From Chlamydiota bacterium (GTDB lineage: Bacteria; Chlamydiota; Chlamydiia; Chlamydiales; SM23-39): 5,474 bases of DNA. A model generated the notes under the pieces. The model searched no databases and was not told the origin of the DNA. It worked only from the letters and a program-made list of their open reading frames with translations. Shown piece by piece: positions 1-5,474 of this stretch (its first letter is position 1; every line of letters begins with the position of its first letter). The stretch spans positions 1-5,474 of the forward strand of contig JAJFMM010000082.1 in assembly GCA_021772165.1 (NCBI GenBank). The letters run 5' to 3'. Made by a program: the position numbers and the translations under genes.

Positions 1-780
1 GAGGCTCTTCCCGATGTGGATCGAATCGCACAGCTCTTCTCACTCGATTCCTCAAAATTACCACTTGTTGAAACAATTTCTTACACAAGCCGCGTTCCTT
101 GGCTCAAAGGGCGTCCAGCCTGGATCGCCGATTACGCATCGTACTTTTCAACGTCTCGCCACTTCATTGCGCGCAGCCTGAATCGTAAGCCCGACTATTT
201 CACACAGAAAGTCTCTCCCGGCGATCGATTCAACGTCTTTAAAAAAGACAAAGATCTGCAGTTTCATCTGATGGTCGACCTATCGCGCTGCAAAATGTGG
301 TTCTACGCTTTCGACGCTGAAGCGAACGAGCGCATTCTTTTGAAGACCTATCCCGTAGGCATTGGCCGCCTGGATGGAAAAACATCCTCCGGTTTCCTCA
401 CTCCGACAGGCAAGTACCTGCTCGGCAACAAAATTGCAATTTATAAGCCTGCTACAATGGGCTTCTTCCAAGATCGTAAAGTCGAGATGATTCGTGTCTT
501 TGGAACGCGCTGGATTCCTTTTGACCAAGAGGTAGAGAGCTGTTCTGAGAACGCAAGAGGCTTTGGTATTCACGGAGCTCCATGGACGCTCGATGCGACC
601 ACAGGACAGTTTACCGAAGATCGCAGCGCAATCGGTCAATATAGCAGCGATGGCTGCATCCGTCTTGCTTCAGAAGATATGGAAGAGCTCTTTTCGATCA
701 TCATCACTAAGCCGACTACCGTCGAACTCGTCAAAGATTACCATGATGCGAAGCTGCCGGGCGTGGAGAAAAATCTATGA
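1..780 (+). CDS. L,D-transpeptidase-like (YkuD domain) protein, 5' partial
   Basis: The frame is open from base 1, so the gene probably begins upstream. A GTG at 16 is the first possible start inside the window (254 residues, numbering used here). GAGG at bases 1-4 lies 11 bases before that GTG, rather far for a ribosome site, and no signal peptide or membrane anchor follows it, which supports truncation by the window edge. Residues about 84-242 form a YkuD domain: strand-like FHLMVDLSRCKMWFYAFD at 83-100, GRLDGKTSSGFLTPTGKY at 117-133, IHG with His186, and the catalytic SDGCIR at 211-216 with nucleophile Cys214. Family members cleave a peptidoglycan tetrapeptide stem and form 3-3 cross-links or attach proteins to the wall, acting in the periplasm. 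All signature residues are present, so an active enzyme is expected. The exact reaction (cross-linking, lipoprotein attachment or carboxypeptidase) cannot be read from sequence. The gene overlaps accA by four bases. The family call is firm; the biological role is inferred. Confidence 0.88.
   Translation, partial: EALPDVDRIAQLFSLDSSKLPLVETISYTSRVPWLKGRPAWIADYASYFSTSRHFIARSLNRKPDYFTQKVSPGDRFNVFKKDKDLQFHLMVDLSRCKMWFYAFDAEANERILLKTYPVGIGRLDGKTSSGFLTPTGKYLLGNKIAIYKPATMGFFQDRKVEMIRVFGTRWIPFDQEVESCSENARGFGIHGAPWTLDATTGQFTEDRSAIGQYSSDGCIRLASEDMEELFSIIITKPTTVELVKDYHDAKLPGVEKNL
765..780 (+). promoter_or_regulatory. Ribosome binding site and ATGA stop-start overlap coupling the transpeptidase gene to accA
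   Basis: GGAG at 765-768 sits eight bases before the ATG at 777-779, normal spacing for a Shine-Dalgarno. The ATG overlaps the TGA stop (778-780) of the preceding gene. This arrangement fixes the accA start and suggests translational coupling, so the two proteins are probably made from one message. Confidence 0.75.
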
Positions 781-1739
781 CGGCAGCAACAGCACTTCCT
801 CATGAAAAACAGATCATCGAGTTAGAGCAGACGATCTCAAAACTAAAAGAGCAAAACGGCGACAACTCCCTCTTTAGCCATGAGGAACTACTCAAGTTGG
901 AGCGCAAGCTCGAGACCCTGAGAAAAAACGTCTATTCAGAGCTAAAAGCTTGGGATCGCGTTTTGATCTCTCGTCATCCTCAGCGTCCTCACTCCATGGA
1001 CTACATCAAGAACATCACTGATGAATTCATCGAGCTATCGGGAGATCGCACTTTCCAAGATGACGCTGCGATCATCGCAGGTCTAGCGAGAATCGGAGAT
1101 CAAAAATTCGTCATCATCGGCCAAGAAAAGGGCCACGATACAGAAACTCGCCTAGAGCGCAATTTTGGCATGCCTCACCCTGAGGGCTACCGCAAAGCGC
1201 TTCGCTGTATGCACCTAGCCGCTAAATTCCACCTTCCAGTCGTCACTCTGCTCGATACTCCGGGCGCTTATCCCGGACTCACAGCCGAAGAGAGGGGACA
1301 GGGCTGGGCAATTGCTAAAAACCTGTGGGAAATGGCCCGCCTGGAAACAGCGATTATCGTTGTTCTCATCGGCGAGGGCTGTTCCGGAGGCGCGCTTGGT
1401 ATTGGCGTGGGCGATAGAATCGGAATGTTGCAGCACTCCTACTACTCCGTCATCTCTCCGGAAGGTTGCGCATCGATTCTCTGGAAAGATCCAACTAAAA
1501 ATGCAACCGCGGCCTCAGCTCTAAAAATGCACGCAGAAGATTTAAAAGAACTTGGCATTATCGACGAGATTCTTCCAGAGGCACAAGGCGGCGCGCACCA
1601 CGATCCAGCAGCTGCTTACGCAGCCGTAAAATCCTTCATTTGCACGGAATGGGACTCCCTCAGAGACACCCCAATTGATCTTCTTCTAGAAAATCGCTAT
1701 CAAAAATTCCGCAAAATGGGCAAATTTGATTCCCGATAA
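777..1739 (+). CDS. accA: Acetyl-CoA carboxylase carboxyltransferase subunit alpha
   Basis: Complete 320-residue protein, close to the usual length of bacterial AccA (about 319 in E. coli). With AccD it forms the carboxyltransferase that moves CO2 from carboxybiotin on AccB to acetyl-CoA, giving malonyl-CoA, the committed step of fatty acid synthesis in the cytoplasm. Residues 1-60 are a charged helical N-terminal region, followed by the family motif SRHPQRPHSMDYI (65-77). The crotonase-like core carries LSGDRTFQDD (87-96), RNFGMPHPEGYRKALR (128-143), LDTPGAYPG (159-167), GEGCSGGALGIGVGD (199-213) with the paired glycines expected to build an oxyanion hole, and SPEGCASILWKD (227-238). GGAHHDP (271-277) is the usual C-terminal helix lead-in. 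No truncation or missing key residue is seen. The start is set by the Shine-Dalgarno at 765-768 and the overlap with the upstream stop. accD, accB and accC are not in this window, so the subunit partners must be encoded elsewhere. Confidence 0.98.
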   Translation: MTAATALPHEKQIIELEQTISKLKEQNGDNSLFSHEELLKLERKLETLRKNVYSELKAWDRVLISRHPQRPHSMDYIKNITDEFIELSGDRTFQDDAAIIAGLARIGDQKFVIIGQEKGHDTETRLERNFGMPHPEGYRKALRCMHLAAKFHLPVVTLLDTPGAYPGLTAEERGQGWAIAKNLWEMARLETAIIVVLIGEGCSGGALGIGVGDRIGMLQHSYYSVISPEGCASILWKDPTKNATAASALKMHAEDLKELGIIDEILPEAQGGAHHDPAAAYAAVKSFICTEWDSLRDTPIDLLLENRYQKFRKMGKFDSR

Positions 1740-1789
1740 GGTAGACAGTGTTGTAGCTATCTGCAAAATTCCATCGGTTGATTCAAAGT

Positions 1790-3712
1790 ATGCGACTTCT
1801 TTTACAAGCAGCTCTTCGGAATAAACGCCACTTAACACTGGCTATGTTGACTCTGGGGACACTTCTCTTTGCTACCATCGCTAACCAGTGCGAAGCGTTT
1901 TCTCTCGGCATCATCACAAATACCGGCGCCGATTTCTTTTCTCTTTTCGGTCCTGAAGATAAGGGGCAGGTAAAAAAGATCCGCGCATCTGATGTCGCCG
2001 AAAAATGGGAGCTGATCGATCGCAACAACAATGGCGTCATTACGAAGCAGGATGCCGCGGCGTACATGGTACGGAAAAAGGGAGCCAATCCCTTGAGCTG
2101 GGTCATGCATCGCATGGCAGGACGCTTTGATCTCGAAGAGAATTTTGCAATGGTCATTGGAATCCTCGTTCTGGTGGCGCTCTTCAAGGCTATAACTCTT
2201 TTTTCTTCTCGCTATGCAACGCAGCTGCTCTCCATACGAGTCACTAGAGACCTCAGACAGCAGTTCTTTGAGCATATCCAGTCCCTGCCTATGAGTTTCT
2301 ATCAGGGACACAACCTAGGCTCTCTGAGCGCGCGTGCTGTCGGTGATGCAGGACAGATCTCATCTTCTCTGAACTCCTGTTTGACGAATTATTTTCAGAC
2401 GCCCTTTACACTTATCTCGACGCTTGCCGCCTGTTTCTATCTCTCTTGGCAGCTCTCCATGGTGATCTTTTTAGGATTGCCGCTCATTGTTCTTCCTGTA
2501 ATTTTCTTGACCAGGCGTGTAAAAAAAATCAGCCGCCAGATACAGAAGAATCAAGAGCGCTTCTCCTCGGTTCTCCTCGACTTCCTTGCAGGTATCCAGA
2601 CCGTTAAGATCTTTGCGATGGAAGCGTTTTCTCTACGCAAATACAAAGAGCAAAACGACCAGATGGCTCTCCTGGAGAGCAAGAGCGCAAAATATAATCT
2701 CCTGACAAGACCTGTACTCCATCTGATTGCAACCAGTTGTTTGGCTGTTGTCGTTCTATTTGGCCTCTATACTCTACACATGACCGTCGGGCAGCTCATC
2801 ATGTTCTGCGTGCTTCTGCATATGTTCTATGAGCCGGTTAAAAAATTTGCAGAAGAGAATGCGAATGTGCAAAAAGGCGTCGTTGCAGCAGAGAGAATGT
2901 TCGAGGTTCTGAACATCAAACCGCAGATTCAAGATTGCGAAGGAGCCATTGAGCTCAAAGAGTTTTCCAACTCCATCGAATTTGATCACGTCTGGTTCAA
3001 ATATGGTGACGATTGGGTCATTCGCGATCTTAGCTTTACTGTTCGAAAAGGGGAGGTTGTCGCTCTGGTCGGTGTGACAGGCGCAGGCAAATCGACAATC
3101 GTACAGCTCCTACCTCGCCTCTACGACGTCCAGCAAGGAGAGATCAGGATCGATGGTATTCCTGTTCAAGCCTACACCCAAAAGTCGCTGCGAGAGCGAA
3201 TCTCCTTCGTTCCTCAGCGTCCCTTTTTATTTTACGACACCGTGGCGGAAAACATCGCTTTCGGAAGCTCTTTTACTAGAGAACAGATCGAAGAAGCTGC
3301 CCAAAAAGCTTACGCCGACGAATTTATCGTGGATCTTCCGAATGGCTACGATACGCTCTTAGCTGAGATGGGTAAAAGCTTGTCCGGAGGCCAGCAGCAG
3401 CGCTTAGCCATCGCTCGAGCTCTTGTGAAAAAAGCGCCTATCCTCGTTATGGATGAGGCAACCTCATCTTTAGATGCGCTCAGCGAAAATCGCATCAAGC
3501 TTGCCATCCGCAAGCTGCAGGGAGAGGCCACGCAGATTCTGATCGCGCATCGCCTTTCAACCATCGAACATGTCGATCGGATCATCTTCCTGGAAAAAGG
3601 CAGGAAGATTGCTGAGGGCACAAAAGAGGAGCTTTTGGCTACCTGCTTGCCCTTCCGCTATTTGTGGGAAGCATATAAAAATATGCCTCACCAAGATCCT
3701 GCTACGATCTAA
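1790..3712 (+). CDS. msbA: MsbA-type lipid exporter: ABC transporter, fused permease and ATPase
   Basis: A 640-residue half-transporter (counted from ATG 1790) expected to act as an inner-membrane homodimer. MsbA relatives flip lipid A-core or other lipids outward using ATP. About six membrane segments are visible near residues 14-35, 119-140, 199-220, 222-241, 308-330 and 334-348, with the cytoplasmic exporter motif LPMSFYQGHNLGSLSAR at 166-182. The ATPase domain (about 394-625) is complete: A-loop Tyr405, Walker A GVTGAGKST 428-436, Q-loop Gln476, signature LSGGQ 531-535, Walker B ILVMDE 551-556 with catalytic Glu556, D-loop SSLD, and His587. The first periplasmic loop (about 36-117) is much longer than in E. 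coli MsbA (582 residues) and holds an EF-hand-like loop at 77-88. Start choice: the frame also allows TTG at 1778, adding four residues; neither has a strong Shine-Dalgarno, so ATG is preferred. The gene lies 50 bases after accA with no terminator between, suggesting co-transcription. Substrate is inferred from family; another lipid or peptide exporter is possible. Confidence 0.93.
   Translation: MRLLLQAALRNKRHLTLAMLTLGTLLFATIANQCEAFSLGIITNTGADFFSLFGPEDKGQVKKIRASDVAEKWELIDRNNNGVITKQDAAAYMVRKKGANPLSWVMHRMAGRFDLEENFAMVIGILVLVALFKAITLFSSRYATQLLSIRVTRDLRQQFFEHIQSLPMSFYQGHNLGSLSARAVGDAGQISSSLNSCLTNYFQTPFTLISTLAACFYLSWQLSMVIFLGLPLIVLPVIFLTRRVKKISRQIQKNQERFSSVLLDFLAGIQTVKIFAMEAFSLRKYKEQNDQMALLESKSAKYNLLTRPVLHLIATSCLAVVVLFGLYTLHMTVGQLIMFCVLLHMFYEPVKKFAEENANVQKGVVAAERMFEVLNIKPQIQDCEGAIELKEFSNSIEFDHVWFKYGDDWVIRDLSFTVRKGEVVALVGVTGAGKSTIVQLLPRLYDVQQGEIRIDGIPVQAYTQKSLRERISFVPQRPFLFYDTVAENIAFGSSFTREQIEEAAQKAYADEFIVDLPNGYDTLLAEMGKSLSGGQQQRLAIARALVKKAPILVMDEATSSLDALSENRIKLAIRKLQGEATQILIAHRLSTIEHVDRIIFLEKGRKIAEGTKEELLATCLPFRYLWEAYKNMPHQDPATI
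2018..2053 (+). other. EF-hand-like calcium-binding loop within the exporter's first periplasmic loop
   Basis: These codons encode DRNNNGVITKQD, which fits the twelve-position EF-hand loop: Asp at 1, Asn at 3 and 5, Gly at 6, Ile at 8 and an acidic residue (Asp instead of the more common Glu) at 12. The flanks fit the helices of such a hand: SDVAEKWELI before it and AAAYMVRK after it. It is a single copy, located between membrane segments 1 and 2, hence predicted periplasmic because the basic N-terminus (RNKRH) should be inside. Calcium binding is inferred from the motif and has not been shown. Confidence 0.7.
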
Positions 3713-3776
3713 TCTCAAAAACAGCAAGTATCCAGCGTCTCCCGAGCTCTCATTTTCGCGTAATTGTAAAAATCTA

Positions 3777-3806
3777 TTGACATCTCCCCTTCGAATACTT
3801 TATCAG
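3777..3806 (+). promoter_or_regulatory. Probable sigma70-type (chlamydial sigma66) promoter for the last gene
   Basis: A perfect -35 box TTGACA at 3777-3782 is followed, after 18 bases, by TATCAG at 3801-3806 (four of six matches to TATAAT). Overlapping alternatives for the -10 box exist nearby, for example TTTATC at 3799-3804 with a 16-base spacer. It lies in the 122-base gap after the exporter gene, about 30 bases before the next start codon, giving a short leader that includes the ribosome site. The -35 match is strong; the -10 is moderate. Confidence 0.5.
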
Positions 3807-3824
3807 CCTTGCCCTTGTAACGAT

Positions 3825-3829
3825 GAGGA
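3825..3829 (+). promoter_or_regulatory. Ribosome binding site deciding the start of the last gene
   Basis: GAGGA at 3825-3829 ends five bases before ATG 3835. A second in-frame ATG at 3823 overlaps this site and has no Shine-Dalgarno of its own upstream, so 3835 is preferred; using 3823 would add only four residues (MRNS). Confidence 0.65.
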
Positions 3830-3834
3830 ATTCG

Positions 3835-5474
3835 ATGTCAAAAGAGCCCCTTAGCTTATTTCACGAGCACCTTCTGCTATTTTTGCAAGATGACCTTCAT
3901 CAGAAAAAAAGCACGGAAGGTTGGGATGAAGCAACAGATCCCGAGATTCGCACTTATCGCGATATCTTAAGCAGAGCCATGCGCAATGCAGCGCCGATGC
4001 CTCTGCAAGAGATCATCGAGCGCCATAAGCATATTTTCGAAAAGAGGGGCCCTGTTCATCTTGAACTGAAAATCCTGGAAGCCTTTCCGGAGCAAGAGAT
4101 CAAACGCCTCGAATTGCCACCTCTAAGGCTGCTACGAGGCTTACCGCGCCTTTATCTCAATAAGAGCTCGCCTTCGCTCTTTTCGAGGATCAGGCCCGAT
4201 GTAGCGCATCTTCCGTCTCTAAAGAGAGTCGCATTGGCTAAATCTCTTTATTCACTCTACGGATCTACGCCTCTTCCCAGAGATGCAAAAGTAGTCCTGG
4301 TGACCGGCCCTCAAAACAGCGACAGCGATCTTCTTTTTGTTCAAGAAGCCCTCTCGAGCCTGAAGAGCTCTTTTCCTTTTCTCGATCTTCAGTCCATCGT
4401 TTTTGATGGTAGTGAAAAGCAGCTTCAAGATCTCCGCGGTGCAGATCTGATTTTGCAGATCTCTATGTTTGAGGAGATCGCTAAGCAGATAGAAGCTATC
4501 GACGATCCGCGGCCTTTGCCGAAATTTGAAATCCTAAGACGCCACGCTGCTAATGGACACTCTGCTAACTCTGCAGTTCACAGCACAGGACTCCATTTCT
4601 TAGAGAAGGGGATCTTTCTTAGACAGACGACGGGTGCTGTTGTCTCCGAACTAGAAAATGAGTCGATGTTGCAATGGCTGTTTGGTCAGCATTGTCCAGG
4701 ACCTCAAGAGATGGACGAGTATCGTAGGAAAAATCGCTTTTTTCTCTCTCGCTGTGAGAGCTTGAGTGGGATCTTCGTTTATCTACACGCTCTTTGTAAA
4801 TCACTGGAATGGGATGCGAAAGAGATCGATCTCTGCGTTCCTAATGCAGAGCCTTTCATCGACTATTTTCAAAGCCGCCTAGATCAAAACCAGGAGCTTC
4901 TAGAAGAAAGCTCGAAGATTGCCCGCATCATTTTGTGTGTCGGATCGCATACAGCTACTTGGGAGCTGCAGGCCGAAGGAAAGACGCTGCGCATTTTAAG
5001 TCCTGATGCTTTGAGCTCAGCTGACCTCCAGCGCCTCTTGTCCTTCAGCGAAGATTTCACGGGCGTCTCTGATGAAGATAGCTTCTCTGAGGCTGTATCG
5101 GCCAATAAAGGCTTTTTCTTCGACCCGTCGACTGAGAGCCGCTATCTACTCAAAGATCTAATTGCACTCGCTGAGAACAGGATCTCGCCTCACAGGTCAA
5201 CTCTGGGGGTTCTGCGCCTGTTTATGAAGGTGTTTGAACATCATCTTCCAACCTCATCAGAAGAAGGGGAGTGGGTCGATGAGATGAGTATTCAGTGTGA
5301 AGAGAAAATGCCTCTAAGAGAGATCGCTGAGAAAATCGGACTCTATCTTCAAGATCCTGATGCCTTAGCCGGTTTTAAAAGACTCAATCGCTTCATCGCG
5401 AAGGAAAACAGCTGCAATGACTTTTTCCGGCAGATTGTACAGCGCGCTGTCTGTCATAGACGGCGACCGCAGAT
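3835..5474 (+). CDS. Large uncharacterised protein, 3' partial; possible GT-B-like fold
   Basis: An uninterrupted frame of 546 codons starts at ATG 3835 and runs off the right edge without a stop. I checked each triplet and found none, which, with the promoter and ribosome site ahead of it, makes it a real gene. I do not recognise the family. There is no signal peptide and no clear membrane segment, so it should be cytosolic or secreted by a signal-peptide-independent route. Residues 1-145 look largely helical and charged. Residues 150-210 read as an alternating strand/helix unit: KVVLVTG, an amphipathic helix, LDLQSIVFDG, then ADLILQI. A His-rich stretch follows (237-254). A second alpha/beta unit spans about 330-447, with strands IDLCVP, ARIILCV and TLRILSP, then GVSDEDSFSEAVSANKGFFF at 410-429. 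That last element loosely resembles the donor-site region of GT-B glycosyltransferases, but this is a visual impression only. Residues 450-546 are helical. A secreted effector or another enzyme class is equally open. It is separated from the exporter gene by 122 bases and probably transcribed on its own. Confidence 0.88.
   Translation, partial: MSKEPLSLFHEHLLLFLQDDLHQKKSTEGWDEATDPEIRTYRDILSRAMRNAAPMPLQEIIERHKHIFEKRGPVHLELKILEAFPEQEIKRLELPPLRLLRGLPRLYLNKSSPSLFSRIRPDVAHLPSLKRVALAKSLYSLYGSTPLPRDAKVVLVTGPQNSDSDLLFVQEALSSLKSSFPFLDLQSIVFDGSEKQLQDLRGADLILQISMFEEIAKQIEAIDDPRPLPKFEILRRHAANGHSANSAVHSTGLHFLEKGIFLRQTTGAVVSELENESMLQWLFGQHCPGPQEMDEYRRKNRFFLSRCESLSGIFVYLHALCKSLEWDAKEIDLCVPNAEPFIDYFQSRLDQNQELLEESSKIARIILCVGSHTATWELQAEGKTLRILSPDALSSADLQRLLSFSEDFTGVSDEDSFSEAVSANKGFFFDPSTESRYLLKDLIALAENRISPHRSTLGVLRLFMKVFEHHLPTSSEEGEWVDEMSIQCEEKMPLREIAEKIGLYLQDPDALAGFKRLNRFIAKENSCNDFFRQIVQRAVCHRRRPQ

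Noticed and set aside
280..639. Minus-strand open frame of 119 codons opposite the transpeptidase gene, and similar antisense frames at 1832-2311, 3346-3621 and 4884-5105.
   Set aside because: They lie opposite well-supported conserved genes or a long uninterrupted plus-strand frame, their translations show no recognisable domain, and they look like shadows of codon usage.
682..695. A 14-base match, GAAGAGCTCTTTTC, also found at 4362-4375, with an internal palindrome GAGCTC that recurs several times in the window.
   Set aside because: Both copies are inside coding sequence, and GAGCTC arises readily from common codon pairs such as Glu-Leu. There is no regular spacing or intergenic copy pattern to suggest a regulatory or mobile repeat.
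1742..1769. Possible promoter between accA and the exporter gene: TAGACA at 1742-1747 and CAAAAT at 1764-1769 with a 16-base spacer.
   Set aside because: The -10 box is poor, and the implied transcript start would lie almost on the TTG 1778 codon. Close packing with accA makes co-transcription the simpler reading.
2521..2528. Run of eight A bases in the exporter gene that forms the slippery heptamer A AAA AAA in the reading frame.
   Set aside because: A -1 shift reaches a stop about 80 bases later, within the membrane domain, giving a product with no evident use. No stimulating structure was recognised, and an A run encoding Lys-Lys is ordinary.
3713..3776. Search for a rho-independent terminator after the exporter gene.
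   Set aside because: Apart from a GAGCTC palindrome there is no stable stem followed by a T-run, so no terminator is annotated.
3570..3854. Plus-strand open frame of 94 codons spanning the end of the exporter gene and the start of the last gene.
   Set aside because: Its first half overlaps conserved exporter sequence in another frame, it covers the promoter and ribosome site of the next gene, and its translation shows no protein-like pattern.

Overview
The window looks like part of a chromosome from the phylum Chlamydiota, most likely an environmental (Parachlamydia-like) lineage. This rests on protein content and gene order. A complete acetyl-CoA carboxylase alpha subunit (accA) is followed directly by an MsbA-type ABC exporter, an order I recall from Chlamydia trachomatis (CT265-CT264). 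I could not run a search, so the phylum is an inference; base composition looks balanced by eye. There are no tRNA, rRNA, insertion sequence, CRISPR or phage signatures.

Layout, all on the + strand and tightly packed: (1) 1-780, the C-terminal part of an L,D-transpeptidase-like (YkuD) protein with an intact catalytic His and Ser-x-Gly-Cys motif; its reading frame is open at the left edge. (2) 777-1739, accA, whose start overlaps the previous stop (ATGA) and has a Shine-Dalgarno at 765-768. (3) 1790-3712 (or from TTG 1778), a half-size ABC exporter of MsbA type with all nucleotide-binding motifs and an enlarged first periplasmic loop carrying an EF-hand-like calcium loop. (4) After a 122-base gap with a recognisable sigma70-type promoter and a good ribosome binding site, 3835-5474, the first 546 codons of a large protein I do not recognise; it runs off the right edge.

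The first three genes all serve the cell envelope: peptidoglycan cross-linking or remodelling, the committed step of fatty acid synthesis, and probable export of lipid A-core or another lipid across the inner membrane. They are probably one transcription unit. The fourth gene seems to have its own promoter and may be unrelated to them.

The window is mostly conserved housekeeping envelope biology. The two points most worth a second look are the EF-hand-like insertion in the exporter's periplasmic loop and the identity of the last large protein, which has alpha/beta segments loosely resembling a GT-B glycosyltransferase fold.
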